IMG/VR virus record: IMGVR_UViG_3300048597_000271
Span: 1 to 31,650 of that record
DNA length: 31,650 nucleotides
Reading direction: 5' to 3' (one strand)
DNA from: a virus
The translations under genes and the position numbers were made by a program. Shown here piece after piece: positions 23,272 to 31,036 of this stretch. The notes under the pieces were generated by a model. The model did no database searches. It was not told where the DNA came from and saw only the letters and a program-made list of their open reading frames with translations. How positions within the stretch are numbered: position 1 is the first letter of the stretch; each line of letters starts with the position of its first letter.

Positions 23272-24761
23272 GCGGCGTTCGCGGCCTCCGGCTCGGGTTC
23301 GGTCGCGGTGTCCGACACGGTGCGTTGCACCACGTCACCGAACTTGAGGTCGAGCTTGGCAAGCTCCTCGGCCTCGGTGTGAAGCTGCTGCAGCACGTCG
23401 CGCCAGTCCTTGCCCTTCTGGGCCCAGAACTCCGACAACGTGAGTTGGCCGTTCGCGATCAGGAGCGCGTTGGCCTGGGCGTCGACAAGCGGGTCGAGGC
23501 TCGAGAACGCGGGCCAGTGCCACGCGTGCGGCGGCAGGCGGAATCCGTCGTATGGCTGGATCAGGCCGCAGAGCACGGCCTCGTGGTACCACGCGGCGAA
23601 GATCTTCCGCAGAACCACGCGTTCGCATTCCTTGCGCTCCACCGAGAGCGTTTCCCGGTAGTTGATGTGATCCAGCTTCGCGCTCGAGAAATTGAACTTC
23701 TGGCTCGAACCGAGCGCGAGGTTGAGCGGGTAGCTGAGCGGCCGGATTTTCTCGGACAGGCACTTCTCGGAGAAGTCCCCGTACGTGGTGGTCGGGTGCT
23801 CCGGCTTCAACTGCTGCATCTTCGCGCCGGGCGGAAGGAACGCGCCTTGTCCGCGGTTCAGCGCGACACGTTGGAACGGCCGGTATCCCTGCTCGGCCGC
23901 GTCCGTCCCGGTGTTGGCCGTCCCGAACTCGGTCTCGAACACGGCGGCGTAGTCCGCGGAAATCTGCACGTTCTGCAGGACGGCCTTGCGGAAGCTGCGA
24001 AGCTCGGCGGCGACGTCCAGCGACGGTGTGAGCACCGGCACGCCTCGGCACTGGCCGGGCCGGAACTTCGGGAACCAGTGAACCACGAACTCGGCCGCGA
24101 TGTGCTTGGCGGCCAGCGGGTTCAGTTCCGGGAAATAGAAGTCGCCCGGGTGAGCGTTCAGGATCGTGTACTTCGTCGGCCGCTGCGTGATCGGGTGGAG
24201 CGTGATTCCGTCGACGAACATTTCCTGAACGTTCTGCGGTGCGGGCGTCGTCACCTGGTCGGCTTCGATGTCGACCGGGTAGAGCTTCACCTTGCTTTCG
24301 AGGTCCTCGACGGTGCGGAAGACAAGGAATCCCTCCCCGTCGATGGTCTTCGCGAGCTTGCACGTGCGGAGCTTCTCGGTCAGGTCCACCTCGTGGGCCC
24401 AATCGAGGAACTTGGCCTCGACGTCGCGGTTCCACTTCGCGTTGTCGGTCGTGATCTGCAGCGTGGGACCGTGCGAAATGAGGTCGTCCGCGTTGTTGTT
24501 CGTCACCCCGAAGAGCCAAGGGTTGTTGGCGGTTTCGTACCGCGATCGCATCCGCAGCACACGCCGGACGGCGAAGCTGTTTGCGGCCTTGGCACTCAGG
24601 TAATCCGTGTTCCACCAGTTCCGTTGGTTCTCGGCGCTGGTTTGGGCGTTGTCGTACTGGCCCAGAAGTGCGTTGGTACCCGGTGCTCCGAACGTGCCGC
24701 TAGGCGCCGCGGCAGGCCGGGCGCTTCCGAGACCGAACAAGCTCTTGGCCCACTGGAACAC
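23268..24761 (-). CDS. Portal protein, lambda type
   Basis: This encodes 497 residues from GTG. It resembles lambda GpB-type portals in length and in several segments: RSRYETANNPWLFGVTNNN (a typical R-x-R...NP-x-x-x-G block), a GFRLPPHAWHWP segment, and a terminal helix rich in acidic residues. The portal is the dodecameric ring for DNA entry, to which the terminase docks. It lies between the small gene at 24765 and the capsid fusion. GGAGG lies about ten bases upstream of the GTG. Confidence 0.85.
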   Translation of the reverse strand: MFQWAKSLFGLGSARPAAAPSGTFGAPGTNALLGQYDNAQTSAENQRNWWNTDYLSAKAANSFAVRRVLRMRSRYETANNPWLFGVTNNNADDLISHGPTLQITTDNAKWNRDVEAKFLDWAHEVDLTEKLRTCKLAKTIDGEGFLVFRTVEDLESKVKLYPVDIEADQVTTPAPQNVQEMFVDGITLHPITQRPTKYTILNAHPGDFYFPELNPLAAKHIAAEFVVHWFPKFRPGQCRGVPVLTPSLDVAAELRSFRKAVLQNVQISADYAAVFETEFGTANTGTDAAEQGYRPFQRVALNRGQGAFLPPGAKMQQLKPEHPTTTYGDFSEKCLSEKIRPLSYPLNLALGSSQKFNFSSAKLDHINYRETLSVERKECERVVLRKIFAAWYHEAVLCGLIQPYDGFRLPPHAWHWPAFSSLDPLVDAQANALLIANGQLTLSEFWAQKGKDWRDVLQQLHTEAEELAKLDLKFGDVVQRTVSDTATEPEPEAANAA

Positions 24762-24764
24762 GGG

Positions 24765-25004
24765 CTAGAGGCCTCCGGCGTTGTTGAACATCGACGGGAG
24801 CGTGCCGACGGCCGAAGCACCGGCCGGAATCAGTTGCACATGCGCGATCCCTCGGTGTGCCAAGCCGTTCGCGGCCACCTGTGCGCCGTGCTGAGCGGCC
24901 TTGATCAAGTCATCGATGCTGCGGCCGGTCGCGCTCTGCTGCCCGGCGCTCGAGGCGATGGGCTGGCGGGCCTGGGCGTCGATCACGTCGTTGAGGTCGG
25001 CCAT
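24765..25004 (-). CDS. Small phage protein between terminase and portal, unknown function
   Basis: This encodes 79 residues, helical, starting MADLNDVIDAQARQ. In lambda-like phages a small head-completion protein (gpW) occupies this position, and the size is similar, but no gpW motif is recognised. The stop is three bases before the portal start. There is no strong ribosome site. Confidence 0.5.
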   Translation of the reverse strand: MADLNDVIDAQARQPIASSAGQQSATGRSIDDLIKAAQHGAQVAANGLAHRGIAHVQLIPAGASAVGTLPSMFNNAGGL

Positions 25005-25095
25005 GGTGGACTTCTGAACGTGCGGAATGCGCGGCTCAGTTGTCCAGCGTGCAGAGGTGCGGGCGCGGGCGGAAGTGGGGAACGAACAAAGTGTC

Positions 25096-25123
25096 GCGGA
25101 ACCCGCTAGCTGCTAGCGGATTC
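25096..25123. repeat. Copy B of a dispersed palindromic repeat
   Basis: CCGCTAGC-T-GCTAGCGG (25103-25119), with flanks GAAC and ATTC that extend the fold to a 12-bp stem with one wobble on the - strand. It matches the copy at 6601-6622, inverted, at 20 of 22 bases. It lies in the 142-base gap between the zinc-ribbon gene and the small gene upstream of the portal. Confidence 0.65.
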
Positions 25124-25146
25124 GTTGCTCGGGCTGCTCGGGATGT

Positions 25147-25446
25147 TCATACGGTCACCGATTCGAGCTTCTCGGAGGTCATGGACTTGTTTCCGCAGTG
25201 AAGGCACTTGCGAACGCGGACGGTGACCGCGGATCGGTGCCACACCCGGTACGATCTCAGCCGCACGTCCCCGCACTTCCGGCAGCAGATTCCCGGCGTT
25301 TCGGCCGGTGTCATCGCGGTTTGTGTCGCGCACGCGGTGCACACGCGAACGCGGACGCGCTTCCCGTCCGGCATGGTCTGGGCGGGGTAGTGGTGCAGGC
25401 GGTGAGCTTGGCAGGTGTCACAGTGAATTCCACTCGGAGCGGACAT
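25147..25446 (-). CDS. Double zinc-ribbon protein
   Basis: This encodes 99 residues starting MSAPSGIHCDTCQ. Four CxxC knuckles form two likely zinc ribbons: C9-C12 with C36-C39, and C55-C58 with C81-C84. The linker is basic (RVRVRV, VWHRSAVTVRVRK), suiting DNA or RNA binding. AAGGA lies eight bases before the ATG. It follows the large terminase gene. A role in packaging or transcription control is possible. I do not recognise a named family. Confidence 0.65.
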   Translation of the reverse strand: MSAPSGIHCDTCQAHRLHHYPAQTMPDGKRVRVRVCTACATQTAMTPAETPGICCRKCGDVRLRSYRVWHRSAVTVRVRKCLHCGNKSMTSEKLESVTV

Positions 25447-25457
25447 GCGGGAATCCT

Positions 25458-27590
25458 TCACAACACGGGAAGATCCTTCGCGGCTTTCCATAGCTCCTCG
25501 GCATCGATCGGGCGGTTCGGTCGCGGCGGCTCGGGTGCTCCGCTGCTACTCCACTTCAGCCCGTCGACACCGGCCGCGGCCGCGGCTTGGTACAGACAAT
25601 CGAACCAGTGGTTTTCGGGTCTCCCTGGGTGAAGTTCCCACTCATCGACCGTTCGGCTTCCCTCTGTCTGCCTCACCGGGAACTCGGCGGTGAGGTGATC
25701 GGCGAACATCGTGTGCACGGCCGGGTTCGCTCCGAATAGGTACATCGCGCCGTGTGTGCCCGGTTCACTTCGCAGCCGCTCGGCGATGAACGACTTCCAG
25801 TAGTTCGTGTCGAGGTTGACCAATCGGCCGCGGCCACCGGGAGCGGCTTTCAATTTCCACCCCGGCCCGGCTCGCTCGCCGGGATGCGGGTTCCATTCGT
25901 TGAACGGCGTCTTCTTGGCTCCGACGAATTGCCCTTTCGAGGGGATCACCACCGCGGCCGCGGCGGTCTGCCTTGCCCACTGGTGCACCGTGTCGGTGAG
26001 GTACCCGGAGTCGACGAGCGCCTTGCCGATTCGGGCCTCGTCGCCACCTCCGGCCCGCGGCCACCGGCGCCCGATTACGTCCTCGGCGATCTTCTCCAGC
26101 CCGGCATAGATCCGGGCCTCGAGCGCCGCCGTCGCGAAGACCTGCGAAAGCGGAACCGCGGGATCGGCCGCAGTGAACTGGCTGAGCGGTTGCTTCGGGA
26201 ACGTCCCGTAGTCGAGCACGTGCCCGCCGAACCGTTCATCCCACCCGCACACCAGCCAATAAAGAATCTCCTGCTGCACGTCGATTCCGCATGTGACACG
26301 TGTACATTCGGGCGGGAGTTCACCGCGGAGCACCTTGTTCAATTTCTGCATGACCGCGGTTCCGTCGATGGGCAACGCGCCGCCGGTCTTGTTGGTGTCC
26401 GCGATCGGAAGGCACTGATATTCCGCGGCGAATACTCGCGGGTTCAACAAGTAGATGTCCATCGCGTACTGCAACGCGCTGAGTTGGTCCGGGTCGAAAC
26501 GGGCCTCCCATGACGTCACCGCACCGCGGTCCATTTCCTCGCGAGCCGCTGTATAGAACGCATTGGCTTCCTCGCGAGTCGGTGGATCCTGTCGCAGTCC
26601 CTCGCGGAGAAGCTCGGCGTACGCGTCCCAGAGGTCGAGGCGTTCGGGCATCTGCGGGAGAAGCGAACACCGGCGTCCGTGCCAGTCCGGATTTCGGCCG
26701 CGGTCGAGGATGCGATCGACCATATCACCGGGTCGGATCGGCGTGCACGGCATAATCGCGGCGATCTTCGCGCCCGGACCGGCCAACCCGAGCACGGTTC
26801 CCTTCACCAACATTTCCCGCACGTCGTTTTGTAGTGGTGAACGTGCTGAGTCGTCGGTTTGCGGGTCGTCGATGATACATACATCGGGCCGGATTTTCTC
26901 ACCGTCCGCGGTGCGGCGTGTCAGTCCGCGAATTGATCCCGTCAACCCCTCGGACACCACAATTGAACCCGAACTCGGCGAACCGGGAATTGTGGGAAAG
27001 CGCAGCGTGTCACCTTTCCACTGGATTCGGGTTCGTTGGCCGTTGAGAAGTTGCCCGGCGGCGCGATGGTTGATTCCTTCGAGCCGAATCACGCAGTAAC
27101 ACAATTCCGGGAAGTCGTCGGCGAGCGCCGCGTTCGTCTCAATCTCACCCTTCACGTTGTCGAGCAGTTCGTCGGCCTTCCCTTGGGTCGCACCGAGCAG
27201 CACGAGAAAGCGGCGGTGTCCGTACGCGATGGCCCAGATTCCGGCCGTTTCGCAGAGTGTCGTCTTTCCGCTGCCGCGTGTCAGGCTCTCGGCCTGTTGC
27301 CCGCCTTCGAGGATGATCCGCTGCAGGTCACCAATGAAGTCGAGGTGATCGCGGCCCCACGGGAGCGGAAAGCGGCGGGGAAAATAGGTCGTGTTGAACA
27401 GCAGAAGATCGCGCTCGCATGCGGCGCGGCGTTCGGGGTTCTTCACGGGCGGAAGCGGCCCCACTTCACGGTGCTCCTGGCTTGCCTTCGAGTCGCGCCG
27501 GGCCTGTCCCTGTTTCTTCTTCGCGTAGGCCTCGCCCCTCGGCCGGGTCGCGGTCTTCGTCGTCTTCTTCTTCGCGGGGGCTTGGAACAT
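25458..27590 (-). CDS. Terminase large subunit, lambda GpA type
   Basis: This encodes 710 residues from ATG at 27590 (a TTG four codons upstream is less likely). It is a DNA-packaging motor with ATPase and nuclease parts. Numbering from that TTG: ATPase Walker A RGSGKTT at 109-115, Walker B VCIIDDPQ at 241-248. The nuclease domain (about 440-700) shows acidic sites in GIDVQQEILYW, DSGYLTDTV and DCLYQAA. A basic N-terminal tail (KKKTTKTATRPRGEAYAKKK) may bind DNA or the small subunit. It overlaps the small terminase gene by 125 bases in another frame. Confidence 0.9.
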   Translation of the reverse strand: MFQAPAKKKTTKTATRPRGEAYAKKKQGQARRDSKASQEHREVGPLPPVKNPERRAACERDLLLFNTTYFPRRFPLPWGRDHLDFIGDLQRIILEGGQQAESLTRGSGKTTLCETAGIWAIAYGHRRFLVLLGATQGKADELLDNVKGEIETNAALADDFPELCYCVIRLEGINHRAAGQLLNGQRTRIQWKGDTLRFPTIPGSPSSGSIVVSEGLTGSIRGLTRRTADGEKIRPDVCIIDDPQTDDSARSPLQNDVREMLVKGTVLGLAGPGAKIAAIMPCTPIRPGDMVDRILDRGRNPDWHGRRCSLLPQMPERLDLWDAYAELLREGLRQDPPTREEANAFYTAAREEMDRGAVTSWEARFDPDQLSALQYAMDIYLLNPRVFAAEYQCLPIADTNKTGGALPIDGTAVMQKLNKVLRGELPPECTRVTCGIDVQQEILYWLVCGWDERFGGHVLDYGTFPKQPLSQFTAADPAVPLSQVFATAALEARIYAGLEKIAEDVIGRRWPRAGGGDEARIGKALVDSGYLTDTVHQWARQTAAAAVVIPSKGQFVGAKKTPFNEWNPHPGERAGPGWKLKAAPGGRGRLVNLDTNYWKSFIAERLRSEPGTHGAMYLFGANPAVHTMFADHLTAEFPVRQTEGSRTVDEWELHPGRPENHWFDCLYQAAAAAGVDGLKWSSSGAPEPPRPNRPIDAEELWKAAKDLPVL

Positions 27591-27864
27591 GGTCTCTCGC
27601 AAGGTCGGCCAGCAGCTTCACCGCTCGGAGTGCTCCGGCATAGTCCGCGGCGTCGACCATCCGGCGGTAGAGGTCGCGGTACGCTTCAACACACCAACCC
27701 GTGATGACGTCCCGGTCGAAGTTGCTGGCGTTGATCAATCCGAGCATCACCGCGCCGAGAAGCTCGTGGGGGTCGTCACCGGGGAAGTGGTGTGCCACCG
27801 CCTCGCGGATGTCCTGTTCGGTTCCTCCGGCGATCACCCATTTGAGAACGTGGTTCACCTTCAC
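27466..27864 (-). CDS. Putative small terminase subunit
   Basis: This encodes 132 residues from GTG at 27864 (or 27858). The N-terminal half contains NHVLKWVIAGGTEQDIREAV, which looks like a helix-turn-helix element, then a helical region (VDAADYAGALRAVKLLADLAR). A charged, disordered tail overlaps the large subunit gene. A small terminase recognises DNA and feeds the large subunit, and the position fits. No strong ribosome site is seen, so coupling to the upstream gene is likely. The frame is open upstream to 28023, but that part lies inside the PLD-like gene. Confidence 0.65.
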   Translation of the reverse strand: MKVNHVLKWVIAGGTEQDIREAVAHHFPGDDPHELLGAVMLGLINASNFDRDVITGWCVEAYRDLYRRMVDAADYAGALRAVKLLADLARDHVPSPREEEDDEDRDPAEGRGLREEETGTGPARLEGKPGAP

Positions 27865-28399
27865 GGGGTCTGGCGGTCTCGCCGGTGTAACAGTTGACAA
27901 ACTGCGCCCCCTTCTCGAACAGTTCATCGATCCAAGCGCGGTGAAACTTGTGAACCTGCTCGGATCCGAACACGGTGAGTTGCTCGAGGTTTTGACACGA
28001 TCGCAGGTTTGCGGACGATTCAAGCGCGAGAACGCGATTCGGCCACTTCAACAGCAGCAGTTTCGCGTGAGTGCGAACTGACAGGAATTCTACTCGATCC
28101 TTCCGTTTCCCGAATTGCTCGGCGGCGAAGCGGTAGATGTCGGGCGAGAACCGGCCGGTGATCAGGATGTGAACCGCTTCATCCGGTCCGGGAAGCTCCC
28201 CGAGCGCCTCGGCCGCGCTCGCGGCCTGGCGGCTGTCCCGAACGTCGGCCTTGTGCTGGCGGGCCGTGCGGCGCGGCTCGGCGATGTGCGGACGCGCGAG
28301 CATTTCCCGTTCGGCCAGCTTCACTCCGCCGATCACGGGGATTCCACCGGCCGGAACGATGAACGGGTTGGGGGTCAGTTCGAGCATGGTTGATCGCAT
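27776..28399 (-). CDS. Phospholipase D-like (HKD) protein of phage
   Basis: This encodes 207 residues. The segment RTHAKLLLLKW with H111 and K113, followed by ALESSANLRSCQNLEQ (S129, N131, E139), matches the HxK...S/N-N pattern of a single PLD-like domain, and the N-terminal part has GRFSPDIYRFAAEQ. Such domains are nucleases or phosphodiesterases, and single-domain forms usually act as dimers. Similar genes occur beside terminase genes in phages. Its role there is not known. The start overlaps the previous gene by 25 bases. Confidence 0.6.
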   Translation of the reverse strand: MRSTMLELTPNPFIVPAGGIPVIGGVKLAEREMLARPHIAEPRRTARQHKADVRDSRQAASAAEALGELPGPDEAVHILITGRFSPDIYRFAAEQFGKRKDRVEFLSVRTHAKLLLLKWPNRVLALESSANLRSCQNLEQLTVFGSEQVHKFHRAWIDELFEKGAQFVNCYTGETARPREGEPRSQMGDRRRNRTGHPRGGGTPLPR

Positions 28400-28728
28400 T
28401 CCGCTCGCTTGCGTGCTTCAAAGTATGCGTCTCTGACCCACTGCGGAACCGCTCGTCCGTCCGCTGGATGATATCGGCCCTCCATCAGACCGCGGATCGC
28501 GGCGGCGCGAGCGGCCATAGCTTCAGACCACTGTTCCGGCGTGGCGCTTGGCCCCGGATGTGGCGTTTCAGGCATCGGTTCGCTTTGATCCTCTTCGTGC
28601 TGCCGCTCCATTTCCTCTTCGATGGCGCGTTCGGCGAGAATCTCGTCCGTGCAATCCTCGCACGTCCCGAACTTCCGGCGCGGGTCCGGATCGACGTAGG
28701 GGCGGCGGCATGAGAAGCATCGGGCCAT
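28375..28728 (-). CDS. Small CxxC zinc-binding protein
   Basis: This encodes 117 residues. Residues 4 and 7 (CFSC) and 23 and 26 (CEDC) would form one zinc knuckle. The middle is acidic and Glu-rich, and the C-terminal part is helical (AMAARAAAIRGLMEG). AAGGGTGA precedes the ATG. No function is recognised. DNA binding by the zinc ribbon is possible. Confidence 0.6.
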   Translation of the reverse strand: MARCFSCRRPYVDPDPRRKFGTCEDCTDEILAERAIEEEMERQHEEDQSEPMPETPHPGPSATPEQWSEAMAARAAAIRGLMEGRYHPADGRAVPQWVRDAYFEARKRAECDQPCSN

Positions 28729-28739
28729 GGTTCACCCTT

Positions 28740-28958
28740 TCACGTTTGGTAGCCTTTGAGCGATTCGAAAACGCTGAGCATTTCAACCGTGTCTCCCGCG
28801 ATCATCGCTTTCGATGCGCGGTCAAGGTCGCGCCGCATCATGCCAACGGCGAACCGACCGGCCAGACCGATTTCGAGGTAGGCCGGAAGCACTTCGTCGC
28901 GCACGCGGGCGATTTCTCGCGGCAAAGCGTCTCCGAGCGTGTCCACTGGCTGGCTCAT
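28740..28958 (-). CDS. Small phage protein, unknown function
   Basis: This encodes 72 residues, helical and Ala-, Arg- and Glu-rich (LPREIARVRDEVLPAYLEIG). AAAGGTTGA precedes the ATG. The stop lies inside an 18-base sequence that is repeated before the start of this gene and of the next gene downstream. No family is recognised. Confidence 0.5.
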   Translation of the reverse strand: MSQPVDTLGDALPREIARVRDEVLPAYLEIGLAGRFAVGMMRRDLDRASKAMIAGDTVEMLSVFESLKGYQT

Positions 28959-28961
28959 GGT

Positions 28962-29081
28962 TCAACCTTTCACCCTTGGGGTGTTACTGGTGGTTTCGAT
29001 CAGCTTCATGAGTTCATCGTGCGTCGGTGCTTCGAGTCTCACAACTTGGTCACCAGCACGGACTTCGTACGCGAACTGCAT
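28962..29081 (-). CDS. Short phage protein, 39 residues
   Basis: Starting MQFAYEVRAGDQVV, this reads as a beta-strand pair followed by a short helix (HDELMKLIETT). A start at 29081 avoids the noisy Arg/Ser-rich upstream part of the frame. The ribosome site is weak. It overlaps the next gene upstream by 32 bases in another frame, so coupling is likely. The gene is real by codon use but its function is unknown. Confidence 0.45.
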   Translation of the reverse strand: MQFAYEVRAGDQVVRLEAPTHDELMKLIETTSNTPRVKG

Positions 29082-29337
29082 CCCCGGCTTTGCGAACGAA
29101 TCGCGCGGCGTGCTTGGATCGAGCAACGCCAACAACGTCGAACGGGTTTGGCGATGTGAGCAAGGACGTTTCCGGGAGCGGAAGCCCTGAGTCGGCGAAG
29201 TACAGCGGTTCACCATTTCCGTGGATCTTGGTCCCGCAGCAACCACAAACCTTGTCGGTGATTAAGTGAAAAGCTCTGTTGCAATTCGCGTGGTCGAACT
29301 TTCGCCGCACATTTTCAACGGGAACGACGGTGATCAT
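29050..29337 (-). CDS. Small CxCC zinc-type protein
   Basis: This encodes 95 residues starting MITVVPVENVRRKF, decided by AAAGGAGA before the ATG. The middle has C19, then C31-G-C33-C34-G, a possible zinc or structural site, in a DKVCGCCGTKIHG segment. The rest contains an FADSGLPLPE turn. The C-terminal third (about residues 62-95) runs over the next gene. Function is unknown. Confidence 0.5.
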   Translation of the reverse strand: MITVVPVENVRRKFDHANCNRAFHLITDKVCGCCGTKIHGNGEPLYFADSGLPLPETSLLTSPNPFDVVGVARSKHAARFVRKAGDAVRVRSPCW

Positions 29338-29465
29338 TGTTCTCCTTTTTCGCGGAAGGAAGGATTCTCCGGCGGACGACATTTCCCTGTGGGGTCGGCA
29401 TCCTGCACCCGGCTCGGAAGGACCCAAAGGCCGGGAGGGAGTCCGATCGCACCCCGCGCCGGTTT

Positions 29466-30344
29466 TCAGGATTTCGGCTCGATCGGCGGGCCGTTCACGA
29501 GCAACACCTCGGGCGCGTCCACCTTGCCCGGCTTCCGGCTTCCCCCTTGCGTGATGAACTTCGGCGCGGTCGTGATCACCTTGCGCCAACCGGGGTACAG
29601 TTCGTCGAGCATCGGGTGTTCGTAATAGCTCACCACCGCGCGGGCCTGCTTGAGTTTGCACAGCGCGGCGGCGAGTCGTTGGTGATCCTCGGGCTTGAAG
29701 TCGTGAACGTACTGAGCGGATTTCACCAAGTAGGGCGGATCGACGTAGACGACGGTTCCTTTCTCGTCCCGTATCTTCTCCACGGTTTCGATGCCGCACT
29801 TAGACAGGATGAACACCGCGCGTAGGCGTTCATGCCACCATGGGAGCGAATCAACAGCATTCGTGAACCGCGTGGCGGGCGCTCCACCGGTCCCCGAGTA
29901 GCGAATCGCGAGCGACGTGTTCGAACCCTTCGTTCCACCAAAACCCGAGATTCCAAGCCAACCGTAAAGGAAATAGAAGTAGGCGCGATCGATCATTTCC
30001 GCACGGAACGTGAGCGGCGGCGGTTGTGTCTTCGTGATCTCGTTTCGGGCCTCGTTGTACAGTTGCTCGCACGGCAATGTCCGGAGCAACCGCCAGTGCA
30101 GGCGTGCGCACTGGTCTTCATCCTTGACGACGCGGGCGAAGTTCACCAAGTCACCGTGCAGGTCGTTCACCGTTTCCATTCTGGCTTCGGGCTTGGCGAA
30201 CAGCACGGCACACGAACCGCAGAACGGCTCCCAATAGGTCGAGTGCGGCCCGAACTCGGCGACGATGCGCGGCGCGAGCGTGCGCTTGCCACCAAACCAC
30301 GGTTGCAAGGCGCTTATCTTCATCTGCTCGGCGATGGCGGTCAT
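29466..30344 (-). CDS. DNA adenine methylase, D12 class (Dam-like)
   Basis: This encodes 292 residues. It uses S-adenosylmethionine to methylate N6 of adenine in DNA. Motif I is PWFGGKR (residues 16-21), close to the F-x-G-x-K signature. The catalytic DPPY is at 202-205. YWEPFCGSCAVLF at 37-49 and FLYGWLGISGFGGTKG in the middle also match the class. The ATG at 30344 overlaps the previous stop as ATGA. No restriction partner is nearby, so it may protect phage DNA or control phage genes. A second start at 30323 is possible. Confidence 0.85.
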   Translation of the reverse strand: MTAIAEQMKISALQPWFGGKRTLAPRIVAEFGPHSTYWEPFCGSCAVLFAKPEARMETVNDLHGDLVNFARVVKDEDQCARLHWRLLRTLPCEQLYNEARNEITKTQPPPLTFRAEMIDRAYFYFLYGWLGISGFGGTKGSNTSLAIRYSGTGGAPATRFTNAVDSLPWWHERLRAVFILSKCGIETVEKIRDEKGTVVYVDPPYLVKSAQYVHDFKPEDHQRLAAALCKLKQARAVVSYYEHPMLDELYPGWRKVITTAPKFITQGGSRKPGKVDAPEVLLVNGPPIEPKS

Positions 30345-30616
30345 TTCTTTGCCGCTTCCTTTCCGGCGTAATAGCCCTTCGCGTACGCGCGGAGTTCCGC
30401 GACGGTGCTGCGGATCTGCGCGTCCGGCTCGATGGTGAGCACGTACTGCCCGTTCTCCACCCGCATTGCGATCACCGGCACTTGCGGACGGTTCGCACCG
30501 GGCAGGCGGATTTCCACGAGCACGGGCACGGGAAGAAGCTCCTCGGCGAACTCCGCGACCGGTTTGGTTCGCGGGCCGCGAATGAGCAGGTTCTGCAAGT
30601 CGTGGGCGTGGATCAT
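30341..30616 (-). CDS. Small phage protein, unknown function
   Basis: This encodes 91 residues, with a beta segment (VPVLVEIRLPG, YVLTIEPDAQI) and a helical C-terminus ending KEAAKK. Its ATG overlaps the stop of a 14-codon micro-ORF as ATGA, and its own stop overlaps the methylase start as ATGA, so it is coupled on both sides. Confidence 0.55.
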   Translation of the reverse strand: MIHAHDLQNLLIRGPRTKPVAEFAEELLPVPVLVEIRLPGANRPQVPVIAMRVENGQYVLTIEPDAQIRSTVAELRAYAKGYYAGKEAAKK

Positions 30617-30657
30617 GCGGCACCAGCTTTCGCGGTCGGGAACTCGCTGTCTTTCAT
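30613..30657 (-). CDS. Micro-ORF, 14 residues, coupled on both sides
   Basis: It encodes MKDSEFPTAKAGAA. AAGGGAAG before the ATG is a good ribosome site. Its start overlaps the previous stop, and its stop overlaps the next start, both as ATGA. It may help ribosomes pass to the next gene, or encode a tiny protein. Expression is not shown. Confidence 0.4.
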   Translation of the reverse strand: MKDSEFPTAKAGAA

Positions 30658-30974
30658 GGCTTCCCTTCTGCCTTTCTTGGTTCGATGTGAAACACTCCGG
30701 GAATCTCGACAGTTCCTCCCCGAAGTTGCTTCACCAGTGCGGGGTGAACCACCAACCTCGGCCGCGGATCTTGGATCACGTACGCGCCGGGCTCGCTCAC
30801 CTCGTGGCCGAATCCGAAGAACCGACACCAGCGTTCCGTTTCAGGGCTTGGAACGTAGGTCCAGAATCGTTCAACCGGGTACACCCACCGCTTCACGAGT
30901 GCGAACTCGGAAACGTAAACGGGCATTCCCTCGAGCGGTCCCATGAACAGCTTTGCGCCGTGGCCCGTGATCAT
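30654..30974 (-). CDS. Small phage protein, unknown function
   Basis: This encodes 106 residues, aromatic-rich (RWVYPVERFWTY, ERWCRFFGFGHEV) and probably beta-rich. GGAGAAA precedes the ATG, which overlaps the stop of a 21-codon micro-ORF as ATGA. It was not recognised. Small proteins like this are typical of early or middle phage operons. Confidence 0.55.
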   Translation of the reverse strand: MITGHGAKLFMGPLEGMPVYVSEFALVKRWVYPVERFWTYVPSPETERWCRFFGFGHEVSEPGAYVIQDPRPRLVVHPALVKQLRGGTVEIPGVFHIEPRKAEGKP

Positions 30975-31036
30975 CGTTTCTCCGCGCGTTTACTGAGGAT
31001 CCCGGATTGAGCGGCCACACGTTCGGCGAGCGCCAT
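30971..31036 (-). CDS. Micro-ORF, 21 residues, between the RusA-like gene and the next gene
   Basis: It encodes MALAERVAAQSGILSKRAEK plus a final Arg. Its ATG overlaps the resolvase stop as TGATG, and its stop overlaps the next start as ATGA. Most third positions are G or C, as in nearby genes. The ribosome site is weak, and coupling is likely. Confidence 0.4.
   Translation of the reverse strand: MALAERVAAQSGILSKRAEKR

Noticed and set aside
23325-25109. 594-codon + strand open frame over the portal
   Set aside because: Antisense to a recognised portal gene. Open because of high GC.
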